Shown piece by piece: positions 42,883-52,900 of a stretch of DNA of 61,938 bases. Numbering within the stretch: position 1 is the stretch's first letter; every line of letters begins with the position of its first letter. The notes beneath the pieces are model-generated. The model ran no database searches. It was not told the origin of the DNA and saw nothing but the letters and a program-made list of their open reading frames with translations. Origin of the DNA: Planctomycetota bacterium (GTDB lineage Bacteria > Planctomycetota > UBA1135 > GCA-002686595); the NCBI GenBank assembly GCA_009691855.1, contig SIAI01000022.1:1-61938 (forward strand), read 5' to 3'. The translations under genes were made by a program, and so were the position numbers.

Positions 42883-45800
42883 TCACTCGAAGACGAGCGC
42901 GACCTCGAGCTTCTCTTCCTTGCCCGTGACCTCGAGCTCGCGCTCGACCGTCTGCTGGTCGCGTTGCGCGCGCACGGCGTAGTGGCCGGGGGGCAGCGGG
43001 CCGAGCCAGGCGTCGCCGGCCTGCGGGCCGCTCTGGATCATCTGGCGGCGACCGCTCGCGTCCACGGCGGTGAGCTCGCTGCCGACGAGCGTGCCGCGCG
43101 CGTCGCGCACCGTGAGGTGCACCCACACCGCCGGCACGAGCTCGAGCTCGACGCGCCGCGTCTCGCCGGCGACGATCTCGACGCGCACGGCTTCGCGCGA
43201 GGCGGCGCCCTTGTCCGTGGCGCGCACCAGCAGCGGGCCGGGCGTCAGGCCGTCGAGGTGGAAGTCGCCGTTCTCGTCGCAGTTGCCGAGGTAGCGCGTG
43301 CGCCCGTCCTGCTCGCTCGAGAGCTGGGCGTGGGCCGCGGCCGAGCCGTCGGCGTGGCGCACGCGGCCCTCGAGCGTTCCGCCCGCGACCAGCACGAGGT
43401 CCACGCCACGCAGGTGCGCGCCCTCGGCCAGCACGAGCCCGCGCACGCGCGCCTCGGCGTAGCGCGCTTCGACGTCGGGTCGGCGCTTGCCGCCGCCGGC
43501 CGCCACCGCGTGGTTCCCGGCGGGGACGAGCAGCTCGTAGCGACCCTCCGCGTCGGAGCGCGTCGAGCCCGCGCCGGCCGCGCCGTCGTGCTGCTCGGGT
43601 TCGGAGCGCACCTCGATGTCCGCGAGCGCGTTGCCGCTGGCGTTGCTGACACGACCGGAGATGCGCCCGAGCGGGATGGAGACGTCGTAGTGGAACGCCT
43701 CGACCTCGGGCACGTCGAGCAGCACGCTCCACGAGACCTGCTGTTCCTTCCGCGTGCCCGTGTGCAGCTCGTAGCGGCCGGGCCCCGGAAGGGTGAGCTC
43801 GTAGCGTCCGTCCGCGTCCGTCTCGGCCGACGAGGAGGCCGAGCGCTCCTTCTCGCCGTCGAGCCGGCCGGCGTAGAGCGTGGCCTCGGCCAGCGGCTCG
43901 CCGCCGGCGCGCACGAGTCCGCTGAGGTGCACGAGCTCGTCCGGCGGTGCGAGGCGCACGTGCGCGTCCTCGCCGGCGACCACGGTGAGCTGCGCGGAGA
44001 GGTGCAAGCCCTCGGGCGTCCTCGCCGAGACGTAGAGCTCGCCCGCGGGCACGCCGACGAGCTCGAAAGCGCCCGCGGAGTCGGTCTCGGCGCTCTCGTT
44101 GTAGCGCCCCGCGGAGTACGCCCTCACGCTCACGCCGGAGAGCGCTCGGCCGCCCGCGCTCACGACCTCGCCGCGGACACGCGCGTCGGGCGCGAGGCGC
44201 AGCACGAGATCGTCGCGCCCTTGCCCGGCGACGAGCTCGAGCTCGAGCGGGGCGCTCGGCGCGCCGCCCGGACCCGTGGCGCGCAGCGTCACGAGGCCAG
44301 GGCCCTGGCGCTCGAGGCGGAAGGCGCCGCGCGCGTCGGTGCGCGCGGGGAGCGAACTCTCCATGCGCACGGCCTTGCGTTGCGCGCCGCGCTCCAGCGT
44401 GACCTCCGCGTCCGCCACCGGTGCGCCGCCCGCGTCGAGCACGAGCCCGCCGACGACGGCCTCGTGGTACACGACCAGCGTCAGCGGTTCGGCCCTCGGC
44501 AGCGTCACGCGCACGGGCTCGGAGGGCGCGTGGTCCGCGGCCTCGGCGACCACGTCGTACTCGCCGGGCGCGAAGCCCTGGAGCGTGAACGAGCCGTCCG
44601 TGGCGCGGAACGCGCGCGCGTTCCCGTCGAGGCCCGGCGAACGAAACGGGGAAGCCTCGAGGGCGCGCTCGCCGCGCACGCGGAAATCGGCCAGCGGCTT
44701 GCCGAACTCGTCCGTCACGCGCCCGGTGAGTGTCAGCCCGGTCGAGAGCGTCAGCACGAGGTCGCGCGTGCCCGCCGCCACCTCGCTCGCCTCCGCGCTC
44801 CACGTCTCGCGCTGGGTCTTCTTGCGTTCCTTGCCGGTGAACTCGCTCTTGACGAGGATCTCCGCCTTCCTCACCGCCTGCGCTTTCACGCAGTAGTTGG
44901 CGTCGCCGAGGCCCGCGACCTCGAAGTGCCCGCTGGCGTCGCTGTGGCCGCGCAGATCGATGTCGCCCCTGTTCCCGCGGTCCTTCGTGCGCAACGTGGC
45001 CAGCGTGAGCGCGGCCTCGGCCGGCGTGCCGTCGGGCCAGCGCACGCTGCCGGCGATCGTCTGCCCGCGCGCGAGCACCAGCTCGAGGTCGGTGCGCTGC
45101 GCACCGAGCGCCTGCGCGCCCAGCTCCTGCTGCGCGGGCCGGTAGCCCGGGAGCATCGCCGTCAGCTGGACGTCGCCCGCCGCCAGAGCGCCCAGCCGGA
45201 AGCGACCGTCCGCGCCGGTGGTCGCCGTGCGGCTGTGGTTCAGGGACCAGGGCAGGGAGCGCATCTGGACGTACGCCTGAACCTCGGCCTTGGCCAGCAC
45301 CGCGCCGCTCTCGTCGTGCACCACGCCGCCGAGCACGACGCCGGCCTGCAGCTCGATCTCGACCGACGCGGTCTTGCCCGGCGCGAGCGCGAAAATGTCG
45401 CTGTGACCGAGGAACGACTCGCCGTCGTACTCGATGCGCGCCATGTCGCGCGGGACGAGCGCGTCGAAGGTGAAGGCGAGATCGGCCGTGACCGACCGCG
45501 AGACCTCGGTCTCCTTGCTGGCCGGGTCCTCCTTCCGTCGCAGCAGAACCCTGCCGGTGGCGGCCTGCGCGTCCGCGCCCGGGGGCAACGACAGACGCCC
45601 CTCGATGCGCGCGCCGAGCTTCGGCTCGAGCACGGGCTCGGCGCTCGCGCCGCGATTCCAGCGCACGGCCTCGTCGAGGTAGAGATAGCGCGCCTCGAGC
45701 TTCAACCAGCCGCTGCGCGTCTCCGCGCTGAAGGCCACGCGGAAGCGCCCGTCGGCGGCGACGCGCGCGCGCTGGTCCCCACCCTCGGCGAAGTCCTTGC

Positions 45801-46122
45801 CGTCGGCGACGACGAAGGCCTGCTCGTCGAGCGGCGTGCCCGGCGGGAACACGACGCGGCCCTCGACCCACTGCGCGCTGGCGAGCCCGGCCTCCAGCGT
45901 GCCAGCAGCGGCCTCGCGCGTCGCTGGTGCGCGCGCCGCACTCGGCTCCAGCCCCGGCGCGACCACGGGCGGGGGCGCCATGTCGGTCGCGGCTCGCGCG
46001 GGCTCGTTCGCCGGCGCTTCGACGGGCAGCGCCGCGCGCGGCGCGCGCGCCGGCGCGCTGAACCACAGCCAGGCGCCGACGAGCGCGAGACCGGCGATCA
46101 AGGCGAGCAGGACGCGGCTCAT
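42883..46122 (-). CDS. Large carboxypeptidase-regulatory-like repeat protein
   Basis: The 1079-residue product has an N-terminal membrane anchor (LLALIAGLALVGAWLWF), then about ten beta-sandwich repeats. Many repeats contain the CarboxypepD_reg pattern G.V.D..G.pla...V......tDa.GrF.l..l.pG.Y.l. Examples are DESGAVLAKAEVQ, DEFGKPLADFRVRG, DAGGAPVADAEVTL and NASGNALADIEVRS. No catalytic domain is present. Such proteins are structural or adhesive envelope components. A shorter relative sits at 55150. Repeats prevent exact domain counting by eye. Confidence 0.8.
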   Translation of the reverse strand: MSRVLLALIAGLALVGAWLWFSAPARAPRAALPVEAPANEPARAATDMAPPPVVAPGLEPSAARAPATREAAAGTLEAGLASAQWVEGRVVFPPGTPLDEQAFVVADGKDFAEGGDQRARVAADGRFRVAFSAETRSGWLKLEARYLYLDEAVRWNRGASAEPVLEPKLGARIEGRLSLPPGADAQAATGRVLLRRKEDPASKETEVSRSVTADLAFTFDALVPRDMARIEYDGESFLGHSDIFALAPGKTASVEIELQAGVVLGGVVHDESGAVLAKAEVQAYVQMRSLPWSLNHSRTATTGADGRFRLGALAAGDVQLTAMLPGYRPAQQELGAQALGAQRTDLELVLARGQTIAGSVRWPDGTPAEAALTLATLRTKDRGNRGDIDLRGHSDASGHFEVAGLGDANYCVKAQAVRKAEILVKSEFTGKERKKTQRETWSAEASEVAAGTRDLVLTLSTGLTLTGRVTDEFGKPLADFRVRGERALEASPFRSPGLDGNARAFRATDGSFTLQGFAPGEYDVVAEAADHAPSEPVRVTLPRAEPLTLVVYHEAVVGGLVLDAGGAPVADAEVTLERGAQRKAVRMESSLPARTDARGAFRLERQGPGLVTLRATGPGGAPSAPLELELVAGQGRDDLVLRLAPDARVRGEVVSAGGRALSGVSVRAYSAGRYNESAETDSAGAFELVGVPAGELYVSARTPEGLHLSAQLTVVAGEDAHVRLAPPDELVHLSGLVRAGGEPLAEATLYAGRLDGEKERSASSSAETDADGRYELTLPGPGRYELHTGTRKEQQVSWSVLLDVPEVEAFHYDVSIPLGRISGRVSNASGNALADIEVRSEPEQHDGAAGAGSTRSDAEGRYELLVPAGNHAVAAGGGKRRPDVEARYAEARVRGLVLAEGAHLRGVDLVLVAGGTLEGRVRHADGSAAAHAQLSSEQDGRTRYLGNCDENGDFHLDGLTPGPLLVRATDKGAASREAVRVEIVAGETRRVELELVPAVWVHLTVRDARGTLVGSELTAVDASGRRQMIQSGPQAGDAWLGPLPPGHYAVRAQRDQQTVERELEVTGKEEKLEVALVFE

Positions 46123-46203
46123 GCTTGGGGTTCCCTGCGCCGCTCCGGGAGCGGACGGCAGGCGATCCTACCGCACGGGCCGCCGGGGCCCCGGACCAGA
46201 ATG

Positions 46204-46232
46204 CGAACGGGCGGCCGATGGCCGCCCGTTCG
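46204..46232 (-). terminator. Strong hairpin after the DUF4382 gene
   Basis: The 13-bp perfect stem CGAACGGGCGGCC/GGCCGCCCGTTCG with loop GAT lies 63 bp after the stop at 46295 (minus strand). It has no T-tract. Its position between two same-strand genes makes a transcription-end role likely. Confidence 0.65.
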
Positions 46233-46294
46233 GGGTCTGCAGCGCGCAAGGCGCGCCGCTCAGCGGGAGCGTGGACTGAGCACGCTCCGCGGGT

Positions 46295-48118
46295 TTACTC
46301 CACGACCACGCCCACGAGCGCGGTCGGCATCTGGTCGGTGTTCGCGTCGTACACGCCGACCGCGCCGACGTTGAACAGCGTCGCACCGCCGTTCAGTGCG
46401 TCCTCGAGCCCCTGCGAGAAGGCGCTGAAGGTTAAGTACAGCGAGAGCGTGTTCAGCGTGCGGTCGCGGATCGTGTACAGGCCGAGGCCGAGCAGAGTCG
46501 TGGGCGCGAGCGTGATGCCCGGCCCGGTGATGTCGGTCTCGCCGGCGAAGCCCGCGTCGACCACAGCCTTCTCCAGCGGCGCAGCCACGCCCGTGAACGC
46601 GAACTCGATCGCGGTCGCGGTCGTCGTCGGCGTGGTGACCGTCACGCCGTTCGCGCGGTCGCGGATCAGCAGCGCCGAGGGCAGCAGATCGCGGTTCGCG
46701 ACCACGGCGGCCACGAAGTCCTCGTTGCCGTCGTCCACGGCCGGGAAGAAGCCCAGCGCGACGACCGGCGTGCCGTTGGTGATGCTCTGGCCGGCGCCGA
46801 GGTTGTTCTCGTCGAGGATGAAGTTCGTCGGGTTGGGCGGGGTCGTGCCGCCCTCGCTCCAGCTGAAGTCACCCACGTCGCGCAGGTCGACGCGCGCGAC
46901 ATCGATCTCGAGCTGGCCACCGGTGGGCGCACCGTTGGCCGTACCGGAGACCCAGGTCGGCTCCATGCGGATCACGTCCGAGGCGGTGCTGACGTCGAGC
47001 ACGTTCGGGCCGAGGCTCAGCAGGCCGAACATGCGCACCTTCTGACCGATGTTGACGTCGTCCACGTCGAACTGCGTGGCCGAGCCGCGGCGCACGACCT
47101 TGGTGCTGGCGAAGCTGGTGTTGATCGTGTACGTGAGGTTGAACTGGAAGCTCGTGTGCGTGGAGTTGTTGCTGTGCCCGAGCACGGTCAGGACCGCGTC
47201 CGTGCCGGCTCCGCCCGTGCGTCCCACGATCACGCCCTCGACGATGTCGGAGCCGCCGTTGTAGCTGCCCGTGCCGGCTTCGACCGTTGCGGCTACGAAG
47301 TGCGTCGAGCTCGCGTCCATCGAGCCGAAGGCCTGCACCCACGAAGTCAGCGGCATGGCGTCGAGCGCCGAAAGACCGGCGAGCCCGAGCAGGCACTGAC
47401 CGTTGACCTGGAACACCGTGCCCGGGCCGACGTCCACCGTCACCACCGGCACCGGCGCGCCGAGCGGCGCGTCGAGGCCGATGCGGAACAGGTCGCTGCC
47501 CAGCACCACCGAGCGCAGCGCGCCCCCGATGGCGTGCTCCTTCGGATCGGTGCGGTTCACGCGCGGCAGTAGGAGGGGCTCGAAGTAGACCTGGTTGCCG
47601 ACGGTATCGACGTCGACCGACTGGTTCAGGTCGAGGTCGAGCTCGACCACGTAGTTGCCGGTGGTGACGTCCAGAGCCACCGGGAAGTCGATCGGGATCA
47701 TCTGCGTGCCGGTCAGGGCCGCGCCGCTCGAGTCCAGCAGCGTGGCCTGCAGCGTGGCCTGATTGGTGTCGCCGTTCACGTACACGCGATCGAAGTCGTA
47801 GATCAGAGTCACCTCTATGCCCGTGTACACGTCGGCCGGTATCGAGGCGATGTTCAGCACGCGCGAGAGGTCGCTCAGCGCTGCGAAGTCGACCGCGATC
47901 GGTTGCTCGAGCAGCTCGATCGACGGATTGGTCGCGCTGAGCAGTTGTACCGACTCGAGTCCGATCACGAACGTCGACAGCTGGTCCGAAGCCGCGTCCG
48001 TCACGGACAGCGTCAGGGTTGGCGAGCCGCTGCCGCTCGACGAGCTGCCGGAGCAAGCCGCGAGCGAGGTCACGAGCAGAGCGAGGGGCAGGGACGAACG
48101 TCGAGATAGGTGCAGCAT
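46295..48118 (-). CDS. DUF4382 lipoprotein
   Basis: The 607-residue product has a lipoprotein signal ending SLAAC and a Ser/Gly linker. The DUF4382 domain follows (LTLSVTDAASDQLSTFVIGLESVQL, SIPADVYTGIEVTLIYD). The rest is low in Cys/Lys, rich in Thr/Ala/Val and beta-predicted (VVLGSDLFRIGLDAPLGAPVPVVTVDV, GSDIVEGVIVGR), with DUF5666-like segments. It probably sits on the cell surface. The start at 48118 is fixed by the signal peptide. The terminator-like hairpin lies at 46204-46232. Confidence 0.82.
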   Translation of the reverse strand: MLHLSRRSSLPLALLVTSLAACSGSSSSGSGSPTLTLSVTDAASDQLSTFVIGLESVQLLSATNPSIELLEQPIAVDFAALSDLSRVLNIASIPADVYTGIEVTLIYDFDRVYVNGDTNQATLQATLLDSSGAALTGTQMIPIDFPVALDVTTGNYVVELDLDLNQSVDVDTVGNQVYFEPLLLPRVNRTDPKEHAIGGALRSVVLGSDLFRIGLDAPLGAPVPVVTVDVGPGTVFQVNGQCLLGLAGLSALDAMPLTSWVQAFGSMDASSTHFVAATVEAGTGSYNGGSDIVEGVIVGRTGGAGTDAVLTVLGHSNNSTHTSFQFNLTYTINTSFASTKVVRRGSATQFDVDDVNIGQKVRMFGLLSLGPNVLDVSTASDVIRMEPTWVSGTANGAPTGGQLEIDVARVDLRDVGDFSWSEGGTTPPNPTNFILDENNLGAGQSITNGTPVVALGFFPAVDDGNEDFVAAVVANRDLLPSALLIRDRANGVTVTTPTTTATAIEFAFTGVAAPLEKAVVDAGFAGETDITGPGITLAPTTLLGLGLYTIRDRTLNTLSLYLTFSAFSQGLEDALNGGATLFNVGAVGVYDANTDQMPTALVGVVVE

Positions 48119-48260
48119 GGGCGGGGGTTCCTTGGCGGAAGAATTGGTTGCCTTTTCGAGCGTGGAGCGCCTGGAACCAAAGGGGAGAGTGGTGGGTTCC
48201 GAGTACGAGAGGAACGAGTGGGGGTGGAAAGGAGTTCGGAGGGCGGCGGCGCGTGGACGC

Positions 48261-48349
48261 ACGGGGACGTGCGTGAGGAAGTCTTCCCTGGTCGAGGAGG
48301 CGTGCCGGCGAGGCGGGTTTGCCGGACACAGGAGCGAAGGCCCGGGCTC
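48261..48349 (-). repeat. Left flanking inverted repeat of the RAYT element
   Basis: The 89 bp match 49569-49657 in reverse complement at about 80% by ungapped eye alignment. Longest blocks are GAGCCCGGGCCTTCG, GTCCGGCAAACCCGCCTCGC and CACGCACGTCCCCGT. It bounds the transposase gene on its 3' side. Confidence 0.75.
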
Positions 48350-48394
48350 ACAAGGGGGAAGGAGGTACGAAGGCGTTGTGTGGCGGGTTCCCGG

Positions 48395-48423
48395 GCTCGG
48401 AGCGCTTTGGGACGGCTCCGAGC
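48395..48423. terminator. Hairpin downstream of the RAYT gene
   Basis: Arms GCTCGGAGC and GCTCCGAGC (9 bp) enclose an 11-nt loop, 33 bp after the transposase stop. It could end the transcript or be a structure recognised by the transposase. Confidence 0.45.
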
Positions 48424-48455
48424 GGGCTCTTCGCCCAGGTCCAGGTGAACACGAG

Positions 48456-49133
48456 TCACGCCGCCGCCGCCGGCACCTCCCTCGGATGGATGAGCCCATG
48501 TCGCCTCCAGCCGAGCGTCAGCAACCAAGTGCGGGGCCTGCCGACGTACGACCGACTCGATTGAGCGTGGTTGTCGATGGAGGCAGTCCACCCGTTGAAC
48601 AGCGGCCCCGACGAGTACACATCCGGCATGCGAGCGCGCCACGACCCATGCTTGCGCGCATTCTGCAGCACGTAGATCAGCGCAATTCGACACTCGCGCG
48701 GCGTCTTGAGCGCCCGCGAGTGGAAGCGATCCGGGAACACATGCCCGCTCCGACGCCACAGCTTGTTCAGGCGCCTCGCGATCCGCGCGCCGAGCGCGTT
48801 CATCCCGCGCGCGAGCGCGTCCGAGCTCCGCGCCTCGACGATGAGGTGGACGTGGTTCGTCTGCACGCTGTACACGATCACCTGGAAGTCCCCGCGCTGC
48901 GACGCCTCCGCGATCGCTCCGCGCACGACATCGTGCGTCGCATCGGTGCGCAAGTTCGGCAGCCCCGCCTTGATCCGCATCGTGACGAGCACCGGATGAC
49001 GCGCGTCGAGCCTCGCTCGCCGGCGATGCGACACGCCCGCGCGCTCGCCCTTTGGCTTGCGTCCAGCGCCGCGGCGCTTGCCGCCCCAGTTCACGAACTC
49101 GAACTCGCGCTGCTTCGGCTTCCTCAGCTTCAT
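48456..49133 (-). CDS. REP-associated tyrosine transposase (RAYT, Y1/HUH family)
   Basis: The 225-residue product has the N-terminal WGGKRRGAGRKPKG and SHRRR blocks typical of this group. The HUH motif is HVHLIVE (in TNHVHLIVEA) and the nucleophile Tyr lies in LIYVLQNARKHG. The C-terminal tail carries positively charged patches. RAYTs cut and join single-stranded REP-type palindromes and are usually domesticated single-copy genes. I prefer the Met before KLRKPKQ; a Met at 49190 would add 19 unconserved residues. Inverted 89-bp repeats flank the gene. Confidence 0.88.
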   Translation of the reverse strand: MKLRKPKQREFEFVNWGGKRRGAGRKPKGERAGVSHRRRARLDARHPVLVTMRIKAGLPNLRTDATHDVVRGAIAEASQRGDFQVIVYSVQTNHVHLIVEARSSDALARGMNALGARIARRLNKLWRRSGHVFPDRFHSRALKTPRECRIALIYVLQNARKHGSWRARMPDVYSSGPLFNGWTASIDNHAQSSRSYVGRPRTWLLTLGWRRHGLIHPREVPAAAA

Positions 49134-49683
49134 GCACACGAGGACCGTCGCTGGCTCGAACGGTTCGCTAGAAAACTCAGAATTCCTCATCGAATCCTGA
49201 TAGCGCGAGGTTCCTCGTCGTGCGTCGGGGAGTTCAAGAGTTCAACGCACGCTCGACGGTATGAGCAGCGCGTGAGCGCCGCCGCGCACGCGTGGACTGA
49301 ATGAGCGAGGTTCTCTAACGAGAGCGCTCGAGGAATCTCAGGCATCACCGACACCGACCCGACACCCGCTCGTCTTCGTCAACGCCATCGACATGAGCGA
49401 GCGCCATGCCGACTCGTCATGAGCACGCCCTCCAACCTCCCTCGTCTCCTCGCCCCACCCGAAGCCCCCTCAACCCAGGGAACTCGCCCTCATCTCGCCT
49501 TCGCTTCCACCGCCCCTCACCAATGCCGCAACACGCCCGCACTTCCCCATTTCCCCATCCCCCCCTTTGAGCCCGGGCCTTCGGCTCGACGTCCGGCAAA
49601 CCCGCCTCGCCGGCAGACCCCCTCGACCAAGGGAACACCTCCCACGCACGTCCCCGTCATGCGCGCGCCTCAGCGGGCTCCTA
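49134..49683. other. Intergenic stretch upstream of the RAYT gene
   Basis: It contains the right flanking repeat (49569-49657) and a C/T-rich, G-poor segment on the plus strand (about 49430-49565). No gene is supported. Confidence 0.5.
49569..49657 (+). repeat. Right flanking inverted repeat of the RAYT element
   Basis: Reverse complement of 48261-48349 over the same 89-bp length. With the left copy it encloses the transposase gene in a unit of about 1.4 kb. Confidence 0.75.
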
Positions 49684-49920
49684 TCAAGAGTTCGGGTACT
49701 GGTGCTCCATCCACACCACCAGCGCGAACGCCGCGAGAGCGAACCCGGCCAGCACCAAGCAGCTCAGGCCCACGCCGCGCGCCACGATGCCGACCCACGA
49801 CCCGTGCGGCGCTCCTCGACGTCGCTCTTGCGCGGCGCCCAGCACCACGATGACGACCACGAGCGCGACCACGAACTCGATCCTACCCCGCTCGTCGCCG
49901 TCCTTGGGCGCCGCGCCCAC
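49684..49920 (-). CDS. Small membrane protein of unknown function
   Basis: Two hydrophobic segments (EFVVALVVVIVVLGA and GLSCLVLAGFALAAFALVVW) are separated by a basic loop (QERRRG). The C-terminus is MEHQYPNS. A GTG at 49920 is chosen because an ATG at 49953 would overlap the kgd start on the opposite strand. The true start is uncertain. It is divergent from kgd with almost no spacer, so control signals must overlap coding sequence. Confidence 0.5.
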   Translation of the reverse strand: MGAAPKDGDERGRIEFVVALVVVIVVLGAAQERRRGAPHGSWVGIVARGVGLSCLVLAGFALAAFALVVWMEHQYPNS

Positions 49921-49951
49921 GCCTCCCGCCGACGCTACAATCCCGCACTTC

Positions 49952-52900
49952 ATGAGCCTCGACTTCGAACGCGAATACGGTGTCAACGCTGCCTACGTCC
50001 AGGGCCTCTACGAGGAGTGGAAAGTCGATGCCAGCCGCGTCGATGAGTCGTGGAGGAAGCTGTTCGAGCGCTCGGAGGAGCGCTCGGGGCGCTCCTCCGA
50101 GCGTCAGGAAGCCGCGGCAGCGGTGACGAGCACCGCTACCGCGACAGAACCGGAGCGCACTCCGCCGGCTGAGCCGGCCGAGCGCGGCCTGGAGCCGCTC
50201 GTTGGGCTCTCCGGCCGCATCGCGGTCCACATGACCGAGAGTCTCGAGATCCCCACCGCGACCTCCGTCCGCACGCTGCCCGCCAAGGCCTTGGTCGAGA
50301 ACCGCGCGATCCTGAACGAACACCTCGAGGTGCGCGCCATGGGCAAGGCCTCGTTCACGCACCTGATCGCCTTCGCGTTGGCCAAGGCCCTGGCCGAGTT
50401 CCCCAGCCTGCGCTCGGCCTTCGTCGAGCAGAACGGCAAGCCCTACCGGCGCAGCGACGCGCACGTGAACCTGGGCATCGCCATCGATCTCGACACGCCG
50501 CGCGGGCGCATGCTGGTCGTGCCCAGCATCAAGGCCGCCGACACGCTCGATTTCGCGACCTTCCGCGCGACCTACGAGGACCTGGTCGTGCGCGCGCGCG
50601 CCGGCAAGCTGACCACCGCCGACTACGCCGGCACGAACGTCACGCTCACCAACCCGGGCGGCTTCGGCACCGAGATGAGCGTGCCGCGCCTGATGAAGGG
50701 CCAGGGCCTGATCGTGGCCACCGGCGCGATCGGCGTGCCTCCGCACCTCGCGCTGGCCTCGCCCGCGGCCCTGGCGCAGGCCGCCGTCGGCCCGGTCGTG
50801 ACCGTGACCTCGACCTACGACCACCGCGTGATCCAGGGCGCGGAGTCGGGCCTGTTCCTGAAGCGCCTCGAGGAGCTCCTCAGCGGCGAGGCGCCGCTGT
50901 ACGAGGGCATCTTCCGCTCGCTGCGCGTGCCCTGGAAGCCGTGGACGATCGCGGCCGACGACGGCGATCTGCGCCGCGACACGACGCAGAAGAAGCCCAA
51001 GGTGTGGGAGCTGATCAACGCCTACCGCGTGCGCGGAGTCCGCATCGCCGACCTCGACCCGCTGGAGTACAAGCCCGACCTGCACGAGTCGCTCGACCCC
51101 TCGGCCTACGGCTTCACGGTGTGGGACCTCGACCGCAGCTACCCGGCGCCGATGCTGGGCAAGAGCGAGCTCAGCCTGCGCGAGATCCTGGTGGTGCTGC
51201 GGCGCGCGTACTGCCGGCGCTGGTCGGTCGAGTACATGCACATCGCCGATCGCGACAAGAAGTGGTGGATCCGCGAGCAGGTCGAGAACCCGGCCAACGA
51301 ACACCGCTTCGACCATCAGAGTCGTCTCGAGCTGCTCGAGCGCCTGTACCGCGCCGAGAACTTCGAGCGCTTCCTGCACACGCAGTACGTGGGCAACAAG
51401 CGCTTCTCGCTGGAGGGCGCGGACATGCTCATCCCCGCGCTGGGCGAGCTGATCGAGCGCGCGGCCGAGCGCGGCGTGGAGAAGGTCGTCATCGGCATGG
51501 CGCACCGCGGGCGCCTGAACGTGCTCGCCAACATCCTGGGCAAGAGCTACGAGACGATCTTCAAGGAGTTCGAGGGCGTCCTGCTCACCGACGCGAACGA
51601 GGGCTCGGGCGACGTCAAGTACCACCTCGGGCAGAAGGGCAGCTACAAGACGCGCGCGGGCAAGGCGGTCGAGGTGCTGCTCTCGCCCAACCCCAGCCAC
51701 CTGGAGGCCGTCGATCCGGTGGTGTGCGGCATGACGCGCGCGTTCCAGGACGAGTGGCCGGGCGCGGGCGACGCCGAGCGCAAGAAGGTCCTGGCCGTGC
51801 TGATCCACGGCGACGCGGCCTTCTCGGGCCAGGGCGTGGTGACCGAGACCTTGAACATGTCCAACCTGCGCGCCTTCAAGAACGGCGGCACGGTGCACAT
51901 CGTGGTCAACAACCAGATCGGCTTCACCGCGGGCCCCAAGGACCTGCGCTCGACCTACTACTGCACCGACGTCGCCAAATCGATCCAGGCGCCGGTGCTG
52001 CACGCCAACGGCGACTATCCCGAGTCGACGCTGCGCGCGGTGCGTCTGGCGGTCGACTACCAGCGGCAGTTCGCCGAGGACGCGGTGGTGGACATGGTCT
52101 GCTACCGCCGCTGGGGCCACAACGAGGGCGACGAGCCCGCCTACACCCAGCCCGTGCTGTACGCGAAGATCCGCAAGCACCCGACGGTGGTGCAGCACTA
52201 CGTCGAGCTCCTGCAGCGCCGCAAGCGTCTCAGCGACGACGAGCTCACCTCGATCCAGCAGCGCTTCGAGCGCGAGCTCTCCGAGGCGCGCGCCAAGAAC
52301 GCGGCCGTGGTGCATCCCGAGCTGCCGCTCGAGAAGCTGATCGACCTCGACGACGACGATCCGGCCGACTACGTGCGCGAGGCGTCGCCCACGACGGGCG
52401 TCGCGCGCGAGCAGCTGGTCGCGCTGACCGACCGCCTGAACAAGATGCCCGAGGGCCACGTCGTGCATCCGAACCTCCTGCGCCAGCTGCGCCGCCGCGA
52501 GCAGATGGTGCGCGGCGAGCTCGGCCTCGACTGGGGCTGCGCCGAGGCGCTGGCCTTCGCCACGCTCGTCTCGGAGGGCGTGCCGATCCGCCTCGAGGGC
52601 CAAGACTCCGGCCGCGGCACCTTCAGCCAGCGCCACGCCGTCATCCGCGACCAGGTGACCGAGCAGGACCACGTGCCGCTGAAGACCGTGGCCGCGAACG
52701 GGGCCACCTTCGAGGCCTGGGACTCGCTCCTCTCCGAGGAAGCCGCGCTGGGCTTCGAGTACGGCTACTCGCTGGCCCGTCCGCGCGCGCTGGTCCTGTG
52801 GGAGGCGCAGTTCGGCGACTTCGCCAACGGTGCCCAGATCCCGATCGACCAGTTCCTGTTTGCCGGCGAGTCGAAGTGGAAGGAGAAGAGCGGCGTGGTG

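Larger units (their letters stand above)
48119..48455. other. Intergenic stretch between DUF4382 and RAYT genes
   Basis: It contains the left copy of the RAYT-flanking repeat (48261-48349) and a hairpin at 48395-48423. The rest, including the presumed promoter of the DUF4382 gene, shows no clear motif. Confidence 0.5.

Noticed and set aside
49684..49953. Minus-strand start at 49953 for the small membrane protein
   Set aside because: That ATG overlaps the kgd start codon on the other strand; the GTG at 49920 keeps both genes intact, although the choice is not certain.
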